Origin: Acidobacteriota bacterium
Lineage (GTDB): Bacteria; Acidobacteriota; Vicinamibacteria; Vicinamibacterales; JAKQTR01
NCBI GenBank assembly: GCA_026393755.1
Contig: JAPKZO010000023.1
Span: 1 to 64,000, forward strand
Direction of reading: 5' to 3'
Length of the DNA: 64,000 nucleotides
Below the pieces are notes generated by a model, which saw only the letters and a program-made list of their open reading frames with translations, was not told the origin of the DNA and ran no database searches. The position numbers were made by a program, and so were the translations under genes. Of this stretch, positions 34,227 to 41,780 are shown piece after piece (the stretch's first letter is position 1; each line of letters starts with the position of its first letter).

Positions 34227-36011
34227 CTACACCTCTGACGGTTCGCGGTCCTTGCCCTGCTGAAGCGCCAGCGTGATCTGTTTGAGACGGTCGACCACTT
34301 CGAGCGGTGTGATCGGATTCGACCCGCTCTTGGCCAGTGTCTGCATGCCGGACGGTACATCGACGAACATGCGAATCAGGCGGAACAGCTGCGCCTGGTG
34401 GTTCTGCTCCACCACCAGACCCCGTTTGACCGACAGGAAAAAGTCCGCGTAGATGGCTTCCGACACCGGGTACATCAGCTTCGGCACCAGCAGCTTGACC
34501 TTCAGGCCCTGCTGCTGGGCGATCTGCAGTGCCTCGATGGCGACGCCTGCCACGCTGCCCCAGCTGATGAGCGCAATGGGCGCATCCGGCGGGCCGTCGA
34601 TGATGAACAGGTCCCGCCGATCGAGCAGCGGCCGGAACTTCCGGAGACGCTTCTCGTTCATCCTGGAGTGCATCTCGCCGCTGGCAGTCGGCGCGCCAGG
34701 TTCATTGTGCTCGATGCCCGACGCGAGGTAGTTTCCGCCGGGCATGCCCGGATGGCTGATGGGACTGATGCCCGATTCGGTGAACCGGAATCGCACGTAC
34801 TTCTCGAGTTCCTGGGCACCGGGGACCCGACGATTGATGATGTGCACCTGGCTGGCATCGATCGGCTCGGCCGTCTCCTTGCGCTGGCCCACTTCCTGGT
34901 CCGACAGGATGATGACCGGGCTCTGGTACTGCTCGGCGATATTGAAGGCCTCGATGGTGATGCCGTACATGTCCTCGGCGCTGACTGGCGCCAGCACCGG
35001 TCGGATCACGTCGCCGTGGGCGGAAAATACGGCCTGAAACAGATCGGACTGCTCGGCCTTGGTGGGAATGCCGGTCGATGGGCCGCCTCGCTGCACATTG
35101 ACGCACACCAGCGGCAGTTCGGCGATGCTGGCCAGACCCAGCATCTCGGTCTTGAGCGACATGCCCGGCCCCGACGTCGCCGTCATCGCCTTCTTGCCCG
35201 CGAACGACGCGCCAACCACCGCGCCGATACCCGCGATCTCGTCTTCGGCCTGCATCACCGTCCCGCCGTACTTCCAGATTTCGCGCGAAAGGAACTGCAT
35301 GATTTCGGTCGAGGGCGTAATCGGGTACCCCGCGAAGAAATCACAACCCGCCACGATCGCCGCCGCGGCGCAGAGGTCGTTTCCGTCCACCACGAATTTC
35401 GCCGACGCCTTGGCGGGCGGCGCCATCTTCCGATCCGAGGTCAGCGGGTGCGCCGACGCATATTCGAAACCGGCGTGAAACGCCTTGACGGCCTTGTCGA
35501 TGATCTCGGCGTCCTTCTTGGCAAGACGCTTGCGGATGCCCGCCATCATCGGCTCGCGCGCGATGCCGAGCCACCCGGCCATCAGTCCGAGGACGACGGT
35601 GTTCTTCGCGCGTTCGCTGCCGCCAGTCTCGCGCGCCATCTGTTCGATCGGCACGGCGAGCACTTCGATCGGCTGGACACCCACGAGCGGAATCCTGTCG
35701 ATCGGCACCTTCGTGATGCTGTCGTAGACCACCGTGGTGTGCCCCCCAACCGGGAGCTCTCCGCCGAAGCGGAGGAAATCGTCCCAGCTGAGCGCGACCG
35801 CGATATCGAGCGTGCCGCCGGTGTTCAACATCTTGGTGGTCGACAGGCGCAGGCGGAAGCTCGATTCGCCTCCGCGGATCTGGGGGCCGAAGCTCTTGGC
35901 GAGCACGCCGTGATACCCCTCAATCGCCGCTGCCGTCAACAGCGACTCACCAGCCGACACGATGCCGTCTCCGCCGGAGCCGGCCATACCAATTACGAGA
36001 TCCGTGTTCAT
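34227..36011 (-). CDS. korA: 2-oxoacid:ferredoxin oxidoreductase, fused gamma-alpha subunit
   Basis: This 594-residue protein joins the gamma domain (residues 1-190: VIGMAGSGGDGIVSAGESLLTAA, GPQIRGGESSFRLRLS) to the alpha domain (FVVDGNDLCAAAAIVAGCDFFAGYPITPSTEIMQ split over the start, TATSGPGMSLKTEMLGLA, VNVQRGGPSTGIPTKAEQSDL, IILSDQEVGQR). The alpha domain supplies the pyrimidine side of the ThDP site. The ATG at 36011 has AGGA upstream; an extension to 36122 has no support. It is the first gene of the korAB operon, with a 176-bp leader region upstream in which I see no clear motif. Confidence 0.93.
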   Translation of the reverse strand: MNTDLVIGMAGSGGDGIVSAGESLLTAAAIEGYHGVLAKSFGPQIRGGESSFRLRLSTTKMLNTGGTLDIAVALSWDDFLRFGGELPVGGHTTVVYDSITKVPIDRIPLVGVQPIEVLAVPIEQMARETGGSERAKNTVVLGLMAGWLGIAREPMMAGIRKRLAKKDAEIIDKAVKAFHAGFEYASAHPLTSDRKMAPPAKASAKFVVDGNDLCAAAAIVAGCDFFAGYPITPSTEIMQFLSREIWKYGGTVMQAEDEIAGIGAVVGASFAGKKAMTATSGPGMSLKTEMLGLASIAELPLVCVNVQRGGPSTGIPTKAEQSDLFQAVFSAHGDVIRPVLAPVSAEDMYGITIEAFNIAEQYQSPVIILSDQEVGQRKETAEPIDASQVHIINRRVPGAQELEKYVRFRFTESGISPISHPGMPGGNYLASGIEHNEPGAPTASGEMHSRMNEKRLRKFRPLLDRRDLFIIDGPPDAPIALISWGSVAGVAIEALQIAQQQGLKVKLLVPKLMYPVSEAIYADFFLSVKRGLVVEQNHQAQLFRLIRMFVDVPSGMQTLAKSGSNPITPLEVVDRLKQITLALQQGKDREPSEV

Positions 36012-36187
36012 AAGAGTCCTGGAATCGAAGGTGGTTCCAACCGTCTGCGAAGCTCTTGGGCTGTGGGGGCCGAACGCCGAGCCTGCAGCAACTACCGTGG
36101 ACAACCCCGGATGGGCCGACACGCGGGAACGTTAATAGCATAGCAAAGAATGTCGGCGTCGCGCACGCGGTCGATCAAAGATCGGGA

Positions 36188-37102
36188 CTATTTGGCTGCG
36201 TCATCCGCCGGCCACAGCCACGCGGCACCGCGGACGCCGCTCGCATCCCCATGCTTCGGAGGCAGCACTTTCGTGTCGACGCGATCGGTAAATACCCACC
36301 GACCCAGCAGCGGCGGAACGTGCGCATACAGTCGCTCGAGTTTCGACACTCCCCCGCCGAGCACGATGACATCAGGATCCAGCAGGTTGATCACCCCGGA
36401 GAGCGCTCGGGCCATCCGCTCTTCGTAGCGCTGCAGCGTGGCCTCGGCGGCGGCGTCCGATCGGCGGGCCCGCTCGACAATCGTCTCGGCCGAGACGCAT
36501 TCACCGGTGTAGCACTCATGGTCCCTGGCCAACCCCGGACCGGACAGAAAGCTCTCGATGCACCCGTGGCGCCCGCAATAACACGGCGGCCCTGGCCATT
36601 CGTCCGGCATCGGCCACGGCATCGGATTGTGCCCCCACTCCCCCGCGACCGCGTTCGGCCCCGTCACGACCCGGCCGTGCACCACGATGCCGCCGCCGGT
36701 CCCGGTGCCCACGATCACACCGAAGACGACAGCTGCCCCGGCGCCTGCGCCATCCGACGCTTCCGACAGCGCGAAGCAGTTCGCGTCATTGGCGAGACGG
36801 ACCCGGCGGCCCAGCCGCGCGGCAAGGTCCTGCTCAAACGGCCGGCCGATCAGCCAGACCGAATTGGCGTTCTTGATCAACCCGGTTGCCGGAGAAATCG
36901 TACCGGGAATCCCGACGCCGACTGTGCCGGGCTCCCCGGCTTCCTGCTCGAGACCGGCCACCAGATCGGCAATCGCCGCCACTGTCCCCGGATAGTCGCC
37001 GCGGGGAGTGGGAACTCGGCGGCGGGCCAGCACGCCGCCATCCCGGCCGAGTGCAATCCCCTCGATCTTAGTCCCGCCCATATCGATCCCGAGCCGAATC
37101 AT
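36188..37102 (-). CDS. ROK family sugar kinase (Mak/glucokinase-like)
   Basis: This 304-residue kinase has an ATP-binding phosphate motif at the N-terminus (LGIDMGGTKIEGIAL), the sugar/catalytic region NDANCFALSEA, VGTGTGGGIVVHGRV, and the ROK zinc motif CYCGRHGCIESFLSG with AGEWGHNPMPW before it. The Pro-rich EWGHNP segment resembles fructokinase Mak-type ROK proteins. It phosphorylates a hexose, probably fructose or glucose. GGAGG precedes the ATG at 37102. No DNA-binding domain is present, so it is a kinase and not a repressor. Confidence 0.91.
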   Translation of the reverse strand: MIRLGIDMGGTKIEGIALGRDGGVLARRRVPTPRGDYPGTVAAIADLVAGLEQEAGEPGTVGVGIPGTISPATGLIKNANSVWLIGRPFEQDLAARLGRRVRLANDANCFALSEASDGAGAGAAVVFGVIVGTGTGGGIVVHGRVVTGPNAVAGEWGHNPMPWPMPDEWPGPPCYCGRHGCIESFLSGPGLARDHECYTGECVSAETIVERARRSDAAAEATLQRYEERMARALSGVINLLDPDVIVLGGGVSKLERLYAHVPPLLGRWVFTDRVDTKVLPPKHGDASGVRGAAWLWPADDAAK

Positions 37103-37176
37103 GCGTCCTCCATGGCACCGGTCCGAACCCGATCCGCGAGCCACCCTGGATCCGGCGCTCCTGCTATGATACGAGT

Positions 37177-37512
37177 ATGGCGCTCAGCGAGCGGGACTTC
37201 TACATCGAGAAACCAGAGACCAAGCCGGCCGCTTACACGTGTCCTCACTGCAAGCGGCGGAACGAATACCAGCTGCGGTGGATTCGACGGATCAAGAAGG
37301 ACCGGTTGCCGCCTGGCGCCGACGAACGCGATCGCGCGATGTTCCCCAAACTGCGCAGCTACATGATCCGCACCGACGACCTGATCGTGTGCAGCACGTG
37401 CCGGCGCAGGTTCGAAGTCCCCTCCCATCAGTCGCTTGTCTTCCTGTCGGATAGCCAGATGCCGTCCGGGAAGCCGCTCGACCCCGACGACGACAATTTC
37501 GGCAACCGGTAG
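37177..37512 (+). CDS. Small zinc-ribbon protein of unknown function
   Basis: This 111-residue protein has two CxxC pairs, CPHCKRR near residue 22 and CSTCRRRF near 72, consistent with a zinc ribbon. No other family is recognised. A TATGAT box at 37165-37170 ends six bases before the ATG and there is no Shine-Dalgarno sequence, so the mRNA may start at or near the ATG. It is divergent from the ROK kinase gene. Confidence 0.68.
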   Translation: MALSERDFYIEKPETKPAAYTCPHCKRRNEYQLRWIRRIKKDRLPPGADERDRAMFPKLRSYMIRTDDLIVCSTCRRRFEVPSHQSLVFLSDSQMPSGKPLDPDDDNFGNR

Positions 37513-37513
37513 T

Positions 37514-37590
37514 TCGGGCGCGATGAATCGCGCCGCTCCGATCAACGCCCTCACGGTCACCCGTAGGGGCGCAATTCATTGCGCTCGTCC
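37514..37590. repeat. REP-like pair of palindromes
   Basis: GGCGCGAT/ATCGCGCC (37517-37534) and GCGCAAT/ATTGCGC (about 37570-37585) are two perfect short hairpins about 35 bp apart, each beside GTAGGGGCG- or CGCTC-like flanks. They lie between convergent genes, and the second overlaps the 3' end of the plsC gene. The form matches the paired palindromes of REP-type interspersed elements; it could also work as a terminator. Confidence 0.5.
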
Positions 37591-38304
37591 GAGCATCTTC
37601 TCCATTCGCCGCCGCACGTCGGCCGCCAGCCGGTCGCGATCTTCGAATCCAAGCCCCGTGGTCGGCACCGGCTCGCCAATCCTGACGAGAACGCGGCCCG
37701 GCGTCGCATAGAACCGTCCCCGCGGCATCGCACGATCCGACCCGATAATGGCAATCGGCACCACCGGCACCTGCGCCTTGATCGCCATCACGAAGCCGCC
37801 CTTCTTGAACGGCAGCATCTGGTCGGTCCGGCTGCGCGTCCCTTCGGGAGCGAGCAAGAACGACTCTCCCGCCTTGAGATGCTCAACCGCCAGATCGACG
37901 GCCTCAATGGCGCGATCGCGCCTGGTCCGCTCGACCGGCACGAAGCCGGCCGTCCGAAGCACCATCCCGAGAACAGGAATCCTGTTCAGCTCGGCTTTGT
38001 AGAGGGCGCGTAACTTCGGGCAGTTCGGCAGGATCAGCTCAAACACGATCATGTCCACGTGGCTGCGGTGGTTGATGCAGTACACCGAGGGCCGGTCGGC
38101 CCGCACATGATCGAGGCCTTCGACCGTCACGCGGATGCCAAAGATCTGGCGGGCGGTCATCGCGGCAAACCGCCCGAGCACCGGCAGGGGGCGGACCCAT
38201 CCAGTCGCCCAGGCCAACAGCAGCGCCGGCGGGCCGATCAGTCCGACGAAGAGGCACAGGTAGACGTAGGCCGCACACGAGCGAAACCAGGCAACAAGGA
38301 TCAT
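37576..38304 (-). CDS. plsC: 1-acyl-sn-glycerol-3-phosphate acyltransferase PlsC
   Basis: This 242-residue membrane-associated enzyme adds the second acyl chain in phosphatidic acid synthesis. It has an N-terminal hydrophobic region (YVYLCLFVGLIGPPALLLAWATG), the catalytic HX4D motif INHRSHVDMIVF, a segment VERTRRDRA (motif II), the phosphate-binding FLLAPEGTRSRTD (motif III) and VVPIAIIGS (motif IV). The C-terminal 15 residues overlap a palindromic element. It is divergent from nfnA, with 250 bp between them in which I see no distinct motif. Confidence 0.92.
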   Translation of the reverse strand: MILVAWFRSCAAYVYLCLFVGLIGPPALLLAWATGWVRPLPVLGRFAAMTARQIFGIRVTVEGLDHVRADRPSVYCINHRSHVDMIVFELILPNCPKLRALYKAELNRIPVLGMVLRTAGFVPVERTRRDRAIEAVDLAVEHLKAGESFLLAPEGTRSRTDQMLPFKKGGFVMAIKAQVPVVPIAIIGSDRAMPRGRFYATPGRVLVRIGEPVPTTGLGFEDRDRLAADVRRRMEKMLGRAQ

Positions 38305-38554
38305 GGCGAATCACCAGCGTGCACCAGCCGGCACGTGGCCGGCATGTTACTTCACTTACGGACTCCGGCTTCTTCGGATCCATCGACATCCGGATCCATC
38401 GAGCACGACTGACGGGAATCGGTCACGCCCGGCTCGATCAGGACCCATGCCACGTGGTATCGTCTTTGCTAGGTACGCAAGCCGTCCGGCTGGACCGCCA
38501 AGTTCCCGGCAGTGCTGGCCTCTAACCATTCCCGTTGTCTCCGGAGCCTCACCC

Positions 38555-39403
38555 GTGCACCGAATCTTGAGCAAGGACATTCTGGCCCCAGATGTGGCGC
38601 GATTCTGGATCGAGGGCGCCCACATCGCCCGCAAGCGAAAGCCCGGGCAGTTCGTGATTGTCAGAACATCCGAGGACGGCGAACGCATCCCGCTCACCAT
38701 CGCGGACGTCGACAAGCAGCGCGGGGCGATTTCCATCATCGTCCAGGGCGTGGGCAAGTCGACCAAGCAATTGAACGCGCTGAACGTCGGCGATGCCATT
38801 CTCGACGTGGCGGGTCCGCTCGGCAGGGGCACCGAGATCCATCCCAACGCCAGGGTCTGCTGCATCGGCGGCGGGATCGGCACGGCGGTGGTTTATCCCA
38901 TCGCGTGCGGGGCCAAAGCGCTGCACGGTCAGGTGGTGGCGATCGTCGGCGGCCGGACAAAGGATTTCGTCATCCTCGAGAAGGAGCTCCGCGCGGTAGT
39001 CGATCGCGTCATCGTCACGACCGACGATGGGTCCGCCGGCGCCAAGGGGCTGGTGACCGACGCCCTGCGGGGACTGCTCGCCGAGGGCGCGACCTTCGAC
39101 GAGGTAGTCGCGGTGGGTCCTCTGCCGATGATGAAGGCTGTCGTCGCGCTGACCAAGCCGCTCGGCATCAAGACCACGGTGAGTCTGAATCCGCTGATGG
39201 TGGATGGCACGGGCATGTGTGGCGGGTGCCGCGTCTCGGTCGGCGGCGAACAGAAGTTCGTCTGCGTCGACGGCCCCGAATTCAACGGGCACCTGGTGGA
39301 CTTTGACGAACTGGGCGCGCGGCTGCGGGCGTACCGCGAGCAGGAAGCCGAATCGCTCAGACTCTACAATGAACGCGTGGCCTGCCAGGCCATCTCGAAC
39401 TGA
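38555..39403 (+). CDS. nfnA: Sulfide dehydrogenase/NfnA-type ferredoxin-NADP reductase subunit alpha
   Basis: This 282-residue protein is the FAD- and [2Fe-2S]-containing small subunit of the NADH-dependent reduced ferredoxin:NADP oxidoreductase. An N-terminal flavin-binding barrel (RKPGQFVIVRTSEDGERIPLTIAD), an NAD-binding domain with CCIGGGIGTAVVYPIACGAK, and a C-terminal cluster with MCGGCRVSV and VCVDGPEFNGHLVDFDEL are visible. I chose the GTG at 38555 because GGAG lies upstream and homology starts with RILSKDILAP; the frame is open to 38303. It is followed after 51 bp by nfnB, so the pair forms the electron-bifurcating transhydrogenase. Confidence 0.9.
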   Translation: MHRILSKDILAPDVARFWIEGAHIARKRKPGQFVIVRTSEDGERIPLTIADVDKQRGAISIIVQGVGKSTKQLNALNVGDAILDVAGPLGRGTEIHPNARVCCIGGGIGTAVVYPIACGAKALHGQVVAIVGGRTKDFVILEKELRAVVDRVIVTTDDGSAGAKGLVTDALRGLLAEGATFDEVVAVGPLPMMKAVVALTKPLGIKTTVSLNPLMVDGTGMCGGCRVSVGGEQKFVCVDGPEFNGHLVDFDELGARLRAYREQEAESLRLYNERVACQAISN

Positions 39404-39454
39404 CCCCCGTGGCCGCGCTTCAGGCGGGCCCTCTTTGACGAGCGTTGCTGTTCC

Positions 39455-40888
39455 ATGGCCAAGAAGATTACGCAGAAGACAAAGAATGCGATGCCGCTGC
39501 AGGATGCGGTCGCGCGCGCCCACAACTTCGAGGAGGTCGCCCTGGGCTACCCGGTCGACCTGGCGGTGCTCGAGGCGCAGCGTTGCATCCAGTGCAAGAA
39601 CTACCCGTGTGTCTCCGGCTGCCCGGTCGAGATCGACATCCCGAAGTTCATTCAGGAGGTCGCGGAGCGCAACTTCGAGGGCGCCTTCAAGACCCTCATG
39701 GACCGCAATGTGCTGCCCGCGATCTGCGGCCGCGTCTGCCCGCAGGAAGAACAGTGCGAGGTCAAGTGCACGCTGGGTGTGAAGTTCGAGCCCGTCGCCA
39801 TCGGCCGGATTGAGCGGTTCGTCGCCGACTACGCGTCGCTGTTAAAGTTTGCCGACGACACGCCGCCGGCGCCGCCGACCGGCCACAAGGTCGCGGTGGT
39901 GGGATCCGGGCCGGCCGGCCTCACGGTGGCCGCCGACCTCGCCAAGATGGGCCACGGCGTCACGATCTTCGAGGCGCTGCACAAGGCGGGCGGGGTGCTC
40001 GTTTACGGCATCCCCGAATTCAGGCTGCCGAAGGCGATCGTCGCGGGCGAAATTGAAGCATTGAAGCGCATCGGCGTGGAGATCAAGACCAATCACGTCA
40101 TCGGCCAGATCTTCACGGTCGACGAACTGTTCACCGAACTCGGGTTCGAGGCGGTCTTTATCGCGACCGGCGCGGGCCTGCCGACGTTTCCGAAAATCCC
40201 CGGCATCAACCTGATCGGCGTGTACTCGGCCAACGAGTACCTCACCCGCTCGAATCTGATGAAGGCGTACCTGTTCCCCGTCTCGGACACACCGACGATT
40301 CGGGGAAAGAACGTGGCGGTCATCGGAGGAGGCAATACGGCCATGGACGCGGTGCGCACGGCCCTGCGGCTGGGGGCGGACAACGCGTATCTGGTCTACC
40401 GCCGCACGCGCCGGGAGATGCCGGCCCGCCGAGAAGAAGTCGAGCACGCCGAGGAAGAGGGCGTCCAGATCATGATGCTCGCCGCGCCGACGGCGATTCT
40501 CGCCGACGAACATTCGCGGGTGCGCGCCATGCGCTGCATCAGGATGGAGCTGGGCGAGCCGGATTCCTCGGGCAGGCGCAGCCCGGTGCCGCAGAAGGGC
40601 TCGGAATTCGACATCGAGGTCGATACCGTCGTCTTCGCGATCGGCCAGGGGGCCAACCCGTTGATCCGCAATACCACGCCGGATCTTCCGGTCAACAAGT
40701 GGGGCAACATCCTCGCCGACGATGCGACGGGAGCGACGCAGAAGCCGGGCGTCTTCGCGGGTGGTGACATTGTCACCGGCGGTGCGACCGTGATTTCGGC
40801 GATGGGGGCGGGACGCAAAGCGGCACGGGCAATCGACCGGTATCTGAAGAACCCTTCGGCTGACGGCTATTCGCCGACGGACGTGTAA
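39455..40888 (+). CDS. nfnB: NfnB / glutamate-synthase-beta-like NADPH oxidoreductase subunit
   Basis: This 477-residue subunit carries the N-terminal [4Fe-4S] region (CIQCKNYPCVSGCPVEIDIP and ICGRVCPQEEQCEVKC), an FAD-binding GxGxxG (VAVVGSGPAGLTVAADLA), an NAD(P)-binding motif (VAVIGGGNTAMDAVRTALRLG) and the C-terminal FAD-closing GVFAGGDIVTGGATVISAMGAG. Alone it could be GltD, but its partner here is NfnA and no large glutamate synthase subunit is nearby, which favours NfnAB. Together they couple NADH and reduced ferredoxin oxidation to NADPH formation. Confidence 0.92.
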   Translation: MAKKITQKTKNAMPLQDAVARAHNFEEVALGYPVDLAVLEAQRCIQCKNYPCVSGCPVEIDIPKFIQEVAERNFEGAFKTLMDRNVLPAICGRVCPQEEQCEVKCTLGVKFEPVAIGRIERFVADYASLLKFADDTPPAPPTGHKVAVVGSGPAGLTVAADLAKMGHGVTIFEALHKAGGVLVYGIPEFRLPKAIVAGEIEALKRIGVEIKTNHVIGQIFTVDELFTELGFEAVFIATGAGLPTFPKIPGINLIGVYSANEYLTRSNLMKAYLFPVSDTPTIRGKNVAVIGGGNTAMDAVRTALRLGADNAYLVYRRTRREMPARREEVEHAEEEGVQIMMLAAPTAILADEHSRVRAMRCIRMELGEPDSSGRRSPVPQKGSEFDIEVDTVVFAIGQGANPLIRNTTPDLPVNKWGNILADDATGATQKPGVFAGGDIVTGGATVISAMGAGRKAARAIDRYLKNPSADGYSPTDV

Positions 40889-41169
40889 CTGCGCTGAACA
40901 GCGAGACGAGGATGAGGCACCAAGGTGCTTCGCTCCGCGTCCCCGCTCACTCAAGCGCACCAAAAGGCACCTTGCCGGGGCTCGTCGCCGGCCTTACGGT
41001 TGCGCTCTTCGCGCCGACAGTCCCGGCCCTCACGGTGCGTCTTGCGAACTGACGCTGTCGGCTTGGTTCGAGGGGCCGCTTCGCAAATCACCTTGGTACC
41101 TACTCTCCTCCTCGCTTGTCACTTCTCACTTCTCTGACCCGCTTCCCCGACCTGTCGTACAATCTCCCC
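40889..41169. other. Intergenic region with 9-bp inverted repeat ends
   Basis: I see no gene here. ACCAAGGTG (40919-40927) and CACCTTGGT (41089-41097) are inverted and enclose about 160 bp of non-coding sequence. The near end of this region also holds the yqgE promoter. The enclosed DNA could be a small non-autonomous element, but no target-site duplication or second copy is apparent in the window. Confidence 0.35.
41134..41163 (+). promoter_or_regulatory. Probable sigma-70-type promoter of yqgE, leaderless
   Basis: CTGACC (41134-41139) and TACAAT (41158-41163) are separated by 18 bp. The -10 box ends six bases before the yqgE ATG at 41170, so transcription would start at or next to the start codon. 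No Shine-Dalgarno sequence is present. Confidence 0.5.
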
Positions 41170-41736
41170 ATGGATGACGACCGCCCGCCATCGCCGAAAC
41201 TGGCGCCGAAGCTGCTGCTGTCGATGCCGCAGTTGATCGAGCCGGATTTCCGCCATACCGTCATCCTGTTGTGTGAGCACAGCGAGGATGGCGCGTGGGG
41301 ACTCGTGCTCAACCGCCCGACGGGCAAGACGGCGGCCAGCGTGGTCGATTTCGTGCCGCCGCTCGCTGGAGACAGTGGCATCGAAGTCTGGCTCGGGGGA
41401 CCCGTGGAGCCAGAGCGCGGTGCACTGCTGCTTCCCGAAGAGCCTCCGGGAGGGGACGTGTTCGAGGTGAGCACCGGCGTCTTCGTGTCGTCGTCGGCCG
41501 AACTGCTGAGGGAGCTGATCGAAGGGCCGCCAGTGGCCAATGCCCGCCTGCTGATGGGCTACGCCGGATGGGGGCCGCAGCAGCTGGACCGCGAACTGAC
41601 CGAGTCGTCGTGGCTCATCAGCGATGTCACGCGCGACATCGTCTTCGACACCAGGCCCGCCGAGATGTGGGAGGCCGCGATTCGACGGCTGGGCGTTGAT
41701 CCGGCGGCGCTTCAGACCAGTTCTGGCATTCACTAG
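41170..41736 (+). CDS. yqgE: YqgE/AlgH family protein (DUF179)
   Basis: This 188-residue cytoplasmic protein has the family segments LLLSMPQLIEPDFRHTVILLCEH, GLVLNRPTGK, WLGGPVEPERGALLL and LLMGYAGWGPQQLDREL. The function of the family is unknown despite the AlgH (alginate regulation) name. The ATG at 41170 fits the start of homology. It stands alone between nfnB and the acyl-CoA synthetase. Confidence 0.92.
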   Translation: MDDDRPPSPKLAPKLLLSMPQLIEPDFRHTVILLCEHSEDGAWGLVLNRPTGKTAASVVDFVPPLAGDSGIEVWLGGPVEPERGALLLPEEPPGGDVFEVSTGVFVSSSAELLRELIEGPPVANARLLMGYAGWGPQQLDRELTESSWLISDVTRDIVFDTRPAEMWEAAIRRLGVDPAALQTSSGIH

Positions 41737-41780
41737 GCCAAGCTGTTCTGCGACGTCATCCCTGCCCCCTGAAAGGATTC

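Noticed and set aside
40925-41137. Open frame of 70 codons between nfnB and yqgE
   Set aside because: Composition is low-quality, it overlaps the yqgE promoter and it lies inside the inverted-repeat region.
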